32,425 bases of DNA from JBNRMW01 sp050309795 (lineage in GTDB: Bacteria; Bacillota_I; Bacilli_A; Erysipelotrichales; Erysipelotrichaceae). The first letter of the stretch is position 1; every line of letters starts with the position of its first letter. The stretch is from assembly GCA_050309795.1 (NCBI GenBank), contig JBNRMW010000030.1:1-32425 (forward strand), in the 5' to 3' direction. The position numbers and the translations under genes were made by a program. Below, piece after piece: positions 8,128-16,496 of this stretch. The notes below the pieces were generated by a model, which saw only the letters and a program-made list of their open reading frames with translations, was not told the origin of the DNA and did not search any database.

Positions 8128-8844
8128 TCAGGATTCAATAAATAAACTTTCTAAGGCAATTTCCATCATATCCGTAAACGACGTTTCTCGTTGTTGGGCC
8201 GTCGTTTCCTCTTTGGTTACCAAAGAATCAGATATGGTTAACAAACAGGCGGCTTCTTTACCTAAATAGCGCGCATTCGCAAACAAGGCAAAACTTTCCA
8301 TCTCCGCACCTAAAGCATGGTGGCTAGCGTACAATTCTTCATGAAGATTAGGGTTCGAATTATAAAAAACATCCGAAGAGTGAATAATACCAACATGGAG
8401 TTTTCTACTCAATTTCTGAGCTGCTTCTTGAAGTCGACGATTTAAGGACTCGCTTGGTTTGAGAATCTCTTCTTCATAACCAAAAGCCTCCGTAGCATAA
8501 CTTGATTTAGAATAGGCACCCGACACAAGCACCGTGGAAAATAGTGGCGTTTCCAACGAATACGCCCCAGCCGAACCGACCCGAATAATCCGTTCAACAT
8601 CAAAAAATTTAAAGAGTTCGTAGGAATAAATCCCAATACTTGGCATCCCCATTCCCGAACCCATCACTGAAACACGATGGCCTTTATACGTGCCCGTATA
8701 ACCAAACATGTTGCGGACGGTATTAAACTGGACGACATCCTTTAAATATTTTTCGGCGATGAATTTCGCTCTTAAGGGATCTCCCGGCATTAAAACAGTT
8801 GGGGCTATCTCCCCTACCTTTGCGGCAATATGTGCTGTACTCAT
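8128..8844 (-). CDS. deoD: Purine nucleoside phosphorylase, DeoD type
   Basis: This 238-residue enzyme splits purine (deoxy)nucleosides with phosphate into base and (deoxy)ribose-1-phosphate for salvage. The phosphate-binding motif MPGDPLRAKFIAE is at about residues 19-31, GSGMGMPS at 62-69, and the catalytic Asp region ISDSLVT near residue 205. Length and motifs match hexameric DeoD. AAGGAG lies 9 nt before the ATG. It is a single gene with its own extended -10 promoter and the shared terminator downstream. Confidence 0.93.
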   Translation of the reverse strand: MSTAHIAAKVGEIAPTVLMPGDPLRAKFIAEKYLKDVVQFNTVRNMFGYTGTYKGHRVSVMGSGMGMPSIGIYSYELFKFFDVERIIRVGSAGAYSLETPLFSTVLVSGAYSKSSYATEAFGYEEEILKPSESLNRRLQEAAQKLSRKLHVGIIHSSDVFYNSNPNLHEELYASHHALGAEMESFALFANARYLGKEAACLLTISDSLVTKEETTAQQRETSFTDMMEIALESLFIES

Positions 8845-8873
8845 AGTCTTTTTCTCCTTTTTTTACTAGGTAT

Positions 8874-8882
8874 AGTATATCA
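8874..8882 (-). promoter_or_regulatory. Extended -10 promoter of deoD
   Basis: The minus strand carries TGATATACT (8882-8874), an extended -10, about 30 bp before the deoD ATG. No clear -35 is present. It diverges from the promoter of the 9014 gene. Confidence 0.5.
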
Positions 8883-8960
8883 AATAAACTACTTCAATCA
8901 TAATCATCAAATCCCCTCTGAGACGATCATTTACCCTAAGATATTTAAGTTTTATTAGAT

Positions 8961-8989
8961 TTGTAAGAAATATAAGAATGTGGTAAAAT
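8961..8989 (+). promoter_or_regulatory. Promoter of the 9014-10756 operon
   Basis: TTGTAA (8961-8966), a 17-bp spacer and TAAAAT (8984-8989) with a TGG extension form a good promoter 25 bp before the first gene. Confidence 0.65.
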
Positions 8990-9013
8990 ACATATAAGAA
9001 AGGAGAATATGCT

Positions 9014-9400
9014 ATGATTGAATGGATTAATGGAAATGTGATGTCATTGGTCGTAACCTTTAACACAAACAATTTAACCCTTAATCAAAATGCGGTAGCC
9101 CATTTCTCAGAAAGGCGGTATGTGACGGTCGGTATTGATCATCAAAAACACGCTTTAGTGATACATCCCGTGACCAAAGAGGAATTGGAAATGAATGTTT
9201 TTCTACCCGAACAAATGCATAAGATCAGTATTGGGAATGGGTATGGAAAAATATCCAACAAACAAATGTGCGATCAAATTGCTCGTTATTTAGATAAAGA
9301 ACTCGTCGGACAAAAATACTACGCTTCTTATCAAACACGCGACCGAATGCTCGTTATTTCGTTTAATAACCCTGTCCAACAGGAGGAAAGTCATGGATAA
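9014..9400 (+). CDS. Unrecognised 128-residue protein, first gene of the NfeD-SPFH operon
   Basis: I do not recognise this family. The protein is soluble with no signal or membrane segment. It shows beta-strand-like stretches (MSLVVTFNTNNLTLNQNAV, then RRYVTVGIDHQKHALVIHPV) and a later part with DRMLVISF. AGGAG at 9001-9005 lies 8 nt before the ATG. It overlaps nfeD by 8 nt, so it is very probably co-translated with the membrane-microdomain proteins downstream and may act with them. No catalytic motif is visible. Confidence 0.75.
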   Translation: MIEWINGNVMSLVVTFNTNNLTLNQNAVAHFSERRYVTVGIDHQKHALVIHPVTKEELEMNVFLPEQMHKISIGNGYGKISNKQMCDQIARYLDKELVGQKYYASYQTRDRMLVISFNNPVQQEESHG

Positions 9401-9818
9401 ACTTTGGATCATTATTTTTATCGTTGCCATTGCAATTGAATTCTTAACCCCTTCGGCCTTAGTTTCGATTTGGTTTGGTTTCGGTGCCTTGTTTGCGCTT
9501 TTATGCGCTTGGTTTGGTGTCAGTGAAACCTGGCAATGGATCAGTTTTGGCTTGGCTTCCTTATCCAGTTTTCTAGCGATTCGTCCTTTAGCTCAACGCT
9601 ACTTGAAGTTTGAGTCTCAAGCTACCAATACGGATCGATTCATTGGGAAAACCTTTGTCGTTCAACAAGACGTACCTCAAGACACGATTGCGCAACAACG
9701 CGTATTTAGTCAAATATGGAGTTTTGCTGAAGTCAACCGTAACCCTTTAAAAAAGGGACAAGAAGTGGAGGTTCTCGCCATTGAAGGCGTGAAACTCATC
9801 GTTCGGAAAACACAATAG
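9393..9818 (+). CDS. NfeD-like membrane protein
   Basis: This 141-residue protein has three to four N-terminal hydrophobic segments (about residues 4-68) and a C-terminal domain (about 80-141) whose ending GQEVEVLAIEGVKLIVRK is typical of the NfeD OB-fold. It matches the short NfeD form that lacks the ClpP-like protease domain. NfeD proteins are habitually encoded next to SPFH proteins and work with them in membrane microdomains; the same pairing occurs here, with the SPFH gene 17 nt downstream. AGGAGG precedes the ATG. The start overlaps the unknown first gene by 8 nt. Confidence 0.85.
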   Translation: MDKLWIIIFIVAIAIEFLTPSALVSIWFGFGALFALLCAWFGVSETWQWISFGLASLSSFLAIRPLAQRYLKFESQATNTDRFIGKTFVVQQDVPQDTIAQQRVFSQIWSFAEVNRNPLKKGQEVEVLAIEGVKLIVRKTQ

Positions 9819-9835
9819 AAAGAGAGAAACGACTC

Positions 9836-10756
9836 ATGTATATGTTAACCAATGTCACCGATTTATTTGATTACTTACCAATTATCTTATTAATTTTATT
9901 GGCCTTAGCAATCATACGTTATATCGTCCGGATTATTCCTCAATCCGATTCGTATGTTATCGAACGTTTAGGGGCCTACCATAAAACCTTAGATAAAGGG
10001 CTCCACGTTCTTTTTCCATTCTTAGACCGCGTGGCGAATAAAGTAACCTTAAAAGAAATTGTTAAAGATTTCCCACCACAACCCGTCATTACCAAAGATA
10101 ATGTCACCATGCAAATCGATACGGTCGTCTATTTTCAAATAACCGACCCTAAGCTCTATACCTATGGAGTTCACAATCCAATTTCAGCGATTGAAAACCT
10201 CACCGCAACGACCCTGCGAAATATTATTGGGGATTTGGAATTAGACCAAACCCTCACCTCAAGAGATATTATCAACACGAAAATGCGTAGCATCTTAGAT
10301 GAAGCAACCGATCCTTGGGGGATTCGTGTGTCACGGGTCGAAGTAAAAAACATTTTACCACCACGCGATATTCAAGACGCGATGGAAAAACAAATGCGGG
10401 CCGAGCGAGAACGACGAGAAGCCATTTTACGGGCAGAAGGAGAAAAACGCTCCGCCATCTTGATTGCTGAAGGTCAAAAAGAATCGATGATTCTAGAAGC
10501 TGCTGGTCGTTCCGAAGCAATGGTTGAAGAAGCAAAAGGGAAAGCCCGTGCCATTGAATTGGTCTTTGAAGCCCAAGCCTATGGAATCAATCAAATTAAA
10601 AACGCCGATCCAAACGAAGGATATATTAAACTTCGTTCCTTGGAAGCTGCTGAGAAGATGGCCGATGGACAAGCAACCAAGCTCATTATCCCATCCAATC
10701 TTCAAGATTTATCTTCCCTACTCGCGGCTGGAAAAGAAATTCTATCCAACGATTAG
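9836..10756 (+). CDS. SPFH/band-7 (stomatin-like) membrane protein
   Basis: This 306-residue protein has one N-terminal membrane segment (about 12-28), an SPFH domain (about 30-190, with SYVIERLGAYHKTLDKGLH and the VKNILPPRDIQDAMEKQMRA hinge) and an Ala/Glu-rich coiled coil (about 190-265). It matches the QmcA/stomatin group rather than flotillin. Such proteins form large rings in the membrane and regulate nearby proteases and lipid domains. It is paired with NfeD upstream and ends the operon. ATG 9836 is used, with AGAGAG 9 nt before; a second ATG two codons later is also possible. Confidence 0.9.
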   Translation: MYMLTNVTDLFDYLPIILLILLALAIIRYIVRIIPQSDSYVIERLGAYHKTLDKGLHVLFPFLDRVANKVTLKEIVKDFPPQPVITKDNVTMQIDTVVYFQITDPKLYTYGVHNPISAIENLTATTLRNIIGDLELDQTLTSRDIINTKMRSILDEATDPWGIRVSRVEVKNILPPRDIQDAMEKQMRAERERREAILRAEGEKRSAILIAEGQKESMILEAAGRSEAMVEEAKGKARAIELVFEAQAYGINQIKNADPNEGYIKLRSLEAAEKMADGQATKLIIPSNLQDLSSLLAAGKEILSND

Positions 10757-10760
10757 TTCT

Positions 10761-10791
10761 AAAAAGGTGATCCTCGAATCACCTTTTTTTT
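10761..10791. terminator. Bidirectional terminator
   Basis: AAAGGTGAT (10763-10771) and ATCACCTTT (10778-10786) form a perfect stem with a 6-nt loop and a long T run on the plus strand; A residues before it give a T run on the minus strand. It separates the SPFH operon from the converging histidine kinase gene. Confidence 0.85.
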
Positions 10792-12173
10792 TACGATTTT
10801 TTATAGCGAGAACGCGTACGTGATCGCTTCTCCGGTTTTACAACGACCCCGCGCTCAATGGAGAAAATAACCCCACCGCGCGCATTTTGAGCCCGAGCGA
10901 TATAGCCCATTTTACGAGCCAGTCGGTCGACAATCGACAATCCTAAACCAAACTTGCCGTCAGTGCCTTTTTCATACGCCCGAAACAACGCTGAAATATT
11001 ACTCTCATCCAATTGGGAGCCATCATTATATACATATAAGCCATTCTCGTCGACGGTCACCACGATAATGCTTTCGGCATATCTCAAAGCATTATCCAAT
11101 AAATTTTCAACAATAACTCGCCAGGCTTCATAATCTCCTGGTAAGAAAATATTACGTGTATTAGTCTTTAGTTGAATTTCTGGACGAACAACCACTAGCG
11201 AGAGAATAGACTTCGAAACAACCTCCTGCATATCGATATCCTCAATCTTAAGAGGTTGGTCCTCAGAAGCATCAAGACGATTAATTAAGAGCAGGGATTC
11301 CGCCTTGTGTTCAAGTCGTTCGGCATTTTCTAAAATAACGTCAACAGAACGTTCCAACGTTCCATATGGATAAATACCATCTTTAATCGACTCAGAGTAC
11401 GTCTTTATCGCCGTAATTGGCGTTTTTAAATCATGAGATATATTATGCACCATTTCCATTTTCACTTGTTCTTGACGGGCAATTTGGTCTTCCATCTCTA
11501 TAACTGCCCGAGCCAGATCCCCAATCTCGTCTTCGCGATTCAAGTCCAAAACACGGGAACGTGTTTTCCCAACACCCTTTAAATATTCACGAATATCCAC
11601 CAATGGCTTAATGATTGAAAACACCCATAAAAAGAGCACCAACAAGTTAATACCCAATAAAATTAAAATCATCCAAATAACGGTTTTCAATAAAATATCC
11701 CGAAATGAGTTTTGATAGGACACCGAAATCGTCGACACTAAATTGGTCGACTCATTTACACGCGTAATCGTATAGAGACGCGAACCCAGTTCTGCGGGAA
11801 GTTTGTAATGATCCTGCGGAACTTTTTGAAGTCGAGTTTGACTCAAGAGTTCAGCGACCAGTTCGCTACTTGGATTTTCTGGTGAATTGGTAATAAAAGA
11901 GTTATCCCCATAGAACAAATAATGCGTAATATTAGGGTCAATATAACCAAATTCTTTTTTAGACTCTGTATTCTTTAACAAATCGCCATGTAAAACCACT
12001 TGTTGAGAACGATCAATAATCGCATACATTTGAGCATTCACAAATTCATCGATCTGTGTATTCACCAAAACCAAAGTCGCTACCGACACCGCAAAAAACA
12101 CGATCAAAATAATCGAGAAAAATTGCTCACTCAGTGATAATTGGCGAATCTTTTGCCCAAGTTTTTTAAACAT
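10791..12173 (-). CDS. Membrane sensor histidine kinase
   Basis: This 460-residue sensor has a membrane segment at about 16-37, an extracytoplasmic region of about 120 residues, a second membrane segment at about 160-185, a HAMP linker, and a HisKA domain with HNISHDLKTPITAIK (His near residue 245). The ATPase domain has N-box ENLLDNALRYAE and FGLGLSIVDRLARKMG. The C-terminus is very basic (EKRSRTRSRYKKS). The start overlaps the regulator stop as TAATG, so the pair is coupled. It follows cdaA-ybbR-glmM with only small gaps, so it is probably part of a wall and c-di-AMP transcription unit. The signal is not identifiable from sequence. Confidence 0.9.
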   Translation of the reverse strand: MFKKLGQKIRQLSLSEQFFSIILIVFFAVSVATLVLVNTQIDEFVNAQMYAIIDRSQQVVLHGDLLKNTESKKEFGYIDPNITHYLFYGDNSFITNSPENPSSELVAELLSQTRLQKVPQDHYKLPAELGSRLYTITRVNESTNLVSTISVSYQNSFRDILLKTVIWMILILLGINLLVLFLWVFSIIKPLVDIREYLKGVGKTRSRVLDLNREDEIGDLARAVIEMEDQIARQEQVKMEMVHNISHDLKTPITAIKTYSESIKDGIYPYGTLERSVDVILENAERLEHKAESLLLINRLDASEDQPLKIEDIDMQEVVSKSILSLVVVRPEIQLKTNTRNIFLPGDYEAWRVIVENLLDNALRYAESIIVVTVDENGLYVYNDGSQLDESNISALFRAYEKGTDGKFGLGLSIVDRLARKMGYIARAQNARGGVIFSIERGVVVKPEKRSRTRSRYKKS

Positions 12174-12832
12174 TAGCCCAGCCTATAGCCAAATCCATAA
12201 ATCGTGTGGATATTTAATTCCGGCATCTTCTTACGCAAACGACGTAAGGTATCATCGACGACGCGATCGGAACCATAATAATCTTCACCCCAAACCTTTG
12301 ATAAAATATATTCGCGATCAAAAGCAACACCAGGTTTACGGGCAAACATTAACAATAATTCGAATTCCTTCGTGGTTAAATCTATTTCTTCCTCACCAAA
12401 ATAAACCATGCGTTGAGCATCATCAATTTCATAACCATCTACCGATAGCCGCTGAGTCGTGGCTCGATAGGTGCGTTTGATTAAATTATTAACTCGTAAA
12501 ACAAGCTCACGAACTTTAAAAGGTTTAGCAATGTAATCGTCACTTCCTTTTTCCAAGCCAATAATACGATCAAAATCTTTATCCCGAGCAGACATAAAGA
12601 CCACGGGAATATTGGGGTTGTTTTGTTTAATTAACTCAATCAAATCATACCCACTATCGTCTCCCAACATAATATCTAAGATCCATAAATCAACCTCTTC
12701 GTCGTCAATATGTTCGAGAGCTTCTTGATAGGTATGATAGCCGTTCACGGTGTACCCTTCTTTTCGAAGGTAGGAACAAACAACTGAATTTAGATCTTTT
12801 TCATCTTCAACAACATTAATTACCTGCTTCAT
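12173..12832 (-). CDS. OmpR/PhoB-family response regulator
   Basis: This 219-residue regulator has a receiver domain (acidic pocket Glu9-Asp10, phospho-acceptor Asp53 in LWILDIM, conserved Lys in YIAKPFKVREL) and a winged-helix DNA-binding domain (about 125-219, with LTTKEFELLLMFARKPG and a C-terminal VDDTLRRLRKK recognition region). It is the partner of the overlapping kinase gene. It lies only 18 nt after glmM on the same strand with AAAGGAG before its ATG, so read-through from the cdaA promoter is likely. Target sites are unknown; genes for wall enzymes at 23-26 kb are candidates by function only. Confidence 0.9.
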   Translation of the reverse strand: MKQVINVVEDEKDLNSVVCSYLRKEGYTVNGYHTYQEALEHIDDEEVDLWILDIMLGDDSGYDLIELIKQNNPNIPVVFMSARDKDFDRIIGLEKGSDDYIAKPFKVRELVLRVNNLIKRTYRATTQRLSVDGYEIDDAQRMVYFGEEEIDLTTKEFELLLMFARKPGVAFDREYILSKVWGEDYYGSDRVVDDTLRRLRKKMPELNIHTIYGFGYRLG

Positions 12833-12850
12833 AAAACTCCTTTCGTTGGA

Positions 12851-14185
12851 TTATTCGCGACTCTGTATATATTCTACTACTTGATTACACAGCAAGTCGC
12901 ACTGCGCTTGGGTACTGGCTTCGACCATCACCCGTACCAGAGGTTCCGTGCCTGATGGACGTACTAATATCCGTCCCTGTCCATGAAGGCTTTCCTCAAT
13001 ATCTTCAATGAAGGCCTTAATATGGTGGTCGTTCAAGACATTATGTTTGTCTTTTACCTTCGTATTGAGCAATCTTTGGGGATAAATGGTTAAACCCTGG
13101 CTCAACGTCTCCAAATCTAATTGGGTATGATGCAGTACACTCATAATCGCTAGAGCACTCATGACGCCATCACCCGTATTAATAAAATCTTTGAGGATAA
13201 TATGTCCCGATTGTTCACCACCAAGAATTGCTTGATGTTCTTGAAGACCCAAGGACACGTACTTATCGCCGACATCGGTTGTTACAAAATTAATCTCTTC
13301 TTTTTGAAACGCTTTGATCAATCCAAGATTGGCCATCACCGTCCCGACCACCGTATTTGCTTTCAAAAGACGTTGATCGCGCAGATAACGGCCTAAGATA
13401 TAAAGAATATAATCCCCATTGAGCTCTTGACCTTGAGCATTAACCATCATCATCCGGTCGGCATCTCCATCAAAAGCAAAACCTAAATCAGCTTTTAATT
13501 CAACTACTTTTTTACGCAAAGATTCGGTATGGGTGGATCCACACGCACGATTAATGTTTAATCCATCCGGTTGATTATGAATGACCACTGGTTTTGCTCC
13601 AAATAATTCAAATGCTCGTTGAGCGGTACTCGTTGCGGATCCATTCGCACAGTCTAGCACAATATGATAGTTGCTCAAATCCATTTTAAACGTGTCGGTT
13701 AAGAGCGCTAAGTATTTCTCCATTCCTTGATGATCGTTATAAATTCGACCAATCTTTGAACCATCCAAGACCTCCAGCTGTACTAAATCATCTAAATATC
13801 GTTCAATCATCTGCTCAACTTCAGGGGATAGTTTTTCCCCTGTTTCAGCAAATAATTTGATGCCGTTGTCATAATAAGGGTTGTGGCTGGCGGAAATCAT
13901 CACCGCGCCACTAAAAGCTTCGGAACTTTGGGTCAAATAGGAAACCATCGGGGTCGAACAAACGCCTAACAGATAACAATCCACTCCTTGGCTACTAAGA
14001 CCCGATGCGATAGCCGAAGACAACATCGCCGAAGACAATCGAGTATCCTGACCAATATAAACCTGTGGTTGCTTAAAATGAGTTCTTAAATAAGAACCAA
14101 ATGCTTCCCCTACTTTAAATGCCTGTAAGGCTGTTAATCCTTCGTTTACTTTACCGCGAAAACCATCTGTTCCAAAATAACTCAT
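12851..14185 (-). CDS. glmM: Phosphoglucosamine mutase GlmM
   Basis: This 444-residue mutase converts glucosamine-6-phosphate to glucosamine-1-phosphate for UDP-GlcNAc and peptidoglycan. It has catalytic Ser100 in ISASHNPYYDNGIK, the metal site DGDADRMM near residue 240, and the phosphate-binding RPSGTEPLVRVMVE near the C-terminus. Length matches the family. AAGGAG lies 8 nt before the ATG. It is the third gene of the classic cdaA-ybbR-glmM cluster, in which GlmM physically restrains the CdaA cyclase in other Bacillota. Confidence 0.95.
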   Translation of the reverse strand: MSYFGTDGFRGKVNEGLTALQAFKVGEAFGSYLRTHFKQPQVYIGQDTRLSSAMLSSAIASGLSSQGVDCYLLGVCSTPMVSYLTQSSEAFSGAVMISASHNPYYDNGIKLFAETGEKLSPEVEQMIERYLDDLVQLEVLDGSKIGRIYNDHQGMEKYLALLTDTFKMDLSNYHIVLDCANGSATSTAQRAFELFGAKPVVIHNQPDGLNINRACGSTHTESLRKKVVELKADLGFAFDGDADRMMMVNAQGQELNGDYILYILGRYLRDQRLLKANTVVGTVMANLGLIKAFQKEEINFVTTDVGDKYVSLGLQEHQAILGGEQSGHIILKDFINTGDGVMSALAIMSVLHHTQLDLETLSQGLTIYPQRLLNTKVKDKHNVLNDHHIKAFIEDIEESLHGQGRILVRPSGTEPLVRVMVEASTQAQCDLLCNQVVEYIQSRE

Positions 14186-14197
14186 TTCTGCTGCTCC

Positions 14198-15511
14198 TTA
14201 TTTAATTTCAACTTCAAGTTCATCCACCACTGGATTGATTTCCAATAAAGGATAAGGTGAAGTTAATTCGAGAGGTAGAGTATACATACCTTCGGTTAAT
14301 TGGTTGATATCGATAAATAGTCGAATCCGACTTAAATCCATGGCTTCAATTTGACTTTGGGTTCCAGAAACCTCCACATCAACAACAAGTGAATCCTGAT
14401 TACTCAAAACCACTTGGAAACCTAAAGGATTATTTTCAACAAAAACCACCACATCTTCAATCGTCGTCGTGATCCGATCACCTAAAGTATAGGCGACCTC
14501 CACCCGATTGACATCGGCTTTCCGCACCCCATTTGGGAGATTGATGGTATGTATTAAAGAACCATCTTCAACAAGTTCTTGGGCATTGATTGGAATGACT
14601 AAATCATTAATGCCAATTAAGACATTCTCCGGACCAAAAATCGTAATTTCTTCGCGCTCTAGTTCTAATGTTTCGATCGCCTTTTGATTTGGAATATTAC
14701 CAACTAAACGAATCAACAAAGGAATCTGTTTGCTTGGGGCAGAAATCTCAACGGTTGCGTTAACTGTATTTGGAATCAGATCAATATCCATTTTACGTCC
14801 TTGTTGATCGTAAGCCACAATCATGGCTTGAGTACTAAAAGACTCGGTACGTTCGCTGACATCAATTAAAGCTTTAACCGTCGCAATTTCATCCAATGTT
14901 TCTTGAGACGCTCGAACCGTGACCTCTTGTAGGTCTAGTTCTGGTGTTCCCAATACATATTGGGGGTCAATCTGATTAGTGTTAATAAATTCATAGTTCA
15001 ATAAAAAGTTTTGAGACCGCTTTTCGCGAATCGTTACTCGCACATCACTCGGATTTAAGAAAACCGTCACATTCGGAGAAAAACCTTCCGGGACCAATCG
15101 GACGTTATGTACCCCAGCATCTAACCCAGTTAAGTCGACACTGACATAGTAGTCCCCTTGATTACGGGTTGTCGTCACATCCACCATACTACCCGAAACC
15201 ATGGCTTGAACCGTTTCGGGAACGCCAATGATTTCATAAATTTCGGTCGAAGCAACCACCTGAACATTCACTGCTTCATCGGTAAAATTCGATTGGATAT
15301 TCAACGCCAAATTCGAAGACGAACGAACCCAAATAAAGAAAATCACCGCAATCAAAAGTGAAATCAAAAAAGTCCATCGCTTGCTGAATAATAAATTATC
15401 AATCCCCGCAGAAATGGCCCGGGTAAAACGGGTCAAGCCTTTTTCAAAACTCTTCGACGCTTGTTCGGATTGCTTCTTAAACTGTTCGCGGGTTTCTCTA
15501 CGTTTACTCAT
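14198..15511 (-). CDS. cdaR: YbbR-domain regulator of CdaA (CdaR)
   Basis: This 437-residue protein has an N-terminal cytoplasmic stretch, one membrane segment (about residues 44-62, FLISLLIAVIFFIWV) and an extracellular part long enough for about four YbbR domains. Repeating units carry patterns such as TPELDLQEVTVRASQETLD and REEITIFGPENVL. In other Bacillota it binds CdaA and modulates c-di-AMP synthesis. The start overlaps the cdaA stop by 8 nt and the stop lies 12 nt before glmM. The lower sequence conservation is normal for this family; the call rests on both repeats and context. Confidence 0.92.
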   Translation of the reverse strand: MSKRRETREQFKKQSEQASKSFEKGLTRFTRAISAGIDNLLFSKRWTFLISLLIAVIFFIWVRSSSNLALNIQSNFTDEAVNVQVVASTEIYEIIGVPETVQAMVSGSMVDVTTTRNQGDYYVSVDLTGLDAGVHNVRLVPEGFSPNVTVFLNPSDVRVTIREKRSQNFLLNYEFINTNQIDPQYVLGTPELDLQEVTVRASQETLDEIATVKALIDVSERTESFSTQAMIVAYDQQGRKMDIDLIPNTVNATVEISAPSKQIPLLIRLVGNIPNQKAIETLELEREEITIFGPENVLIGINDLVIPINAQELVEDGSLIHTINLPNGVRKADVNRVEVAYTLGDRITTTIEDVVVFVENNPLGFQVVLSNQDSLVVDVEVSGTQSQIEAMDLSRIRLFIDINQLTEGMYTLPLELTSPYPLLEINPVVDELEVEIK

Positions 15512-16421
15512 TTTTCGTCCCTTCCTTTGTCTCTCGAGTTTGTTGACGAACGATTTCCGTCATCGATTTTTCAGAACGATCTTCATAAACAAACTGCTTT
15601 TCTAAATTGGACAAATCGGTCGTTGGTGTTGGCTGTATTTCAAACGAGTTGGCTAAATATTCTCGAATATTATCTTGACTCACTAAGGTCAGTTTTCCAT
15701 GTTGGGCAATGGAAATCGATCCAGTTTCTTCGGAAACGACCATGGTAATGGCATCGCTCACTTCCGACAAACCAACAGCTGCCCGGTGTCTTGCCCCAAA
15801 TCGAGCGGGCATCTCCATGGTTGTTGGTTCATAAAAGGCAGCAGCACAAGCAATTTTATTCCCTTGAATGATCACACCACCATCATGTAGCGGGGTTGAA
15901 GGCACAAAAATCGAACGTAACAATTCACTCGAAACTTGAGAATCCAAACGGGTGGCTTTTCGAATATAGTCGATCAAACTGACGCCTTGTTCAATCGTAA
16001 TCAAGGCTCCTGTTTTCGAATCCGCTAATTCGATTAAGGCGTTGCTAATTTCATCAATTAAATGGTGTTTTTCATCCCCAGTTAATTCGTCATATTTAGA
16101 ATACGTTGGCGAGGTCCCCATGCGTTCTAAAAGCGAACGAATCTCTTGCTGGAAAATCACAATCACAGCTAAAGGCCCCCATTGTAGCACCCAATCCAAA
16201 AGAAAACTCAATGTCGACAGCTTCAAAAAGTCCGCCACAATTTTAACAATAATAATCAGAACAATTCCTTTAAAAATCTGCATCGTTCGGGAGTTATTAC
16301 GGAAAATCTTTAGGATATAGTAGAGTATTAACCACACGATACCAATATCCAGAACAACTCTTAAATATTCATAAATTGAAGATAAAAAATCCCAATTCAA
16401 TTTAAAGGCGATGACATTCAT
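15504..16421 (-). CDS. cdaA: Diadenylate cyclase CdaA
   Basis: This 305-residue membrane cyclase makes c-di-AMP from two ATP. Three membrane segments lie at about 24-40, 52-70 and 78-92, then a DAC domain. The catalytic motif reads LHDGG (Asp180-Gly181-Gly182) where the textbook form is DGA; RHR is at 211-213 and SEETGSIS follows. The Ala-to-Gly change is small and probably tolerated. The C-terminal tail beyond about 260 is longer than the core and acidic/basic mixed. The ATG is 13 nt from AAGGAGG, somewhat far; no better in-frame start is visible. It heads the operon cdaA-cdaR-glmM-regulator-kinase from an extended -10 promoter shared back-to-back with the TraB-like gene. Confidence 0.93.
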   Translation of the reverse strand: MNVIAFKLNWDFLSSIYEYLRVVLDIGIVWLILYYILKIFRNNSRTMQIFKGIVLIIIVKIVADFLKLSTLSFLLDWVLQWGPLAVIVIFQQEIRSLLERMGTSPTYSKYDELTGDEKHHLIDEISNALIELADSKTGALITIEQGVSLIDYIRKATRLDSQVSSELLRSIFVPSTPLHDGGVIIQGNKIACAAAFYEPTTMEMPARFGARHRAAVGLSEVSDAITMVVSEETGSISIAQHGKLTLVSQDNIREYLANSFEIQPTPTTDLSNLEKQFVYEDRSEKSMTEIVRQQTRETKEGTKNE

Positions 16422-16450
16422 GAATACCCTATATCCTCCTTATGTGGCTA

Positions 16451-16459
16451 ATTATATCA
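16451..16459 (-). promoter_or_regulatory. Extended -10 promoter of the cdaA operon
   Basis: On the minus strand TGATATAAT (16459-16451) is a consensus extended -10. The -35 region is weak and overlaps that of the divergent promoter at 16481-16489. Confidence 0.65.
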
Positions 16460-16480
16460 TGCTTTTAAGGATGGATTCCA

Positions 16481-16489
16481 TGCTATAAT
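16481..16489 (+). promoter_or_regulatory. Extended -10 promoter of the TraB-like gene, predicting a leaderless mRNA
   Basis: TGCTATAAT (16481-16489) is a consensus extended -10. Transcription should begin about 7 nt downstream, at 16496-16497, which coincides with the ATG at 16497. Confidence 0.6.
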
Positions 16490-16496
16490 ACAGAGC

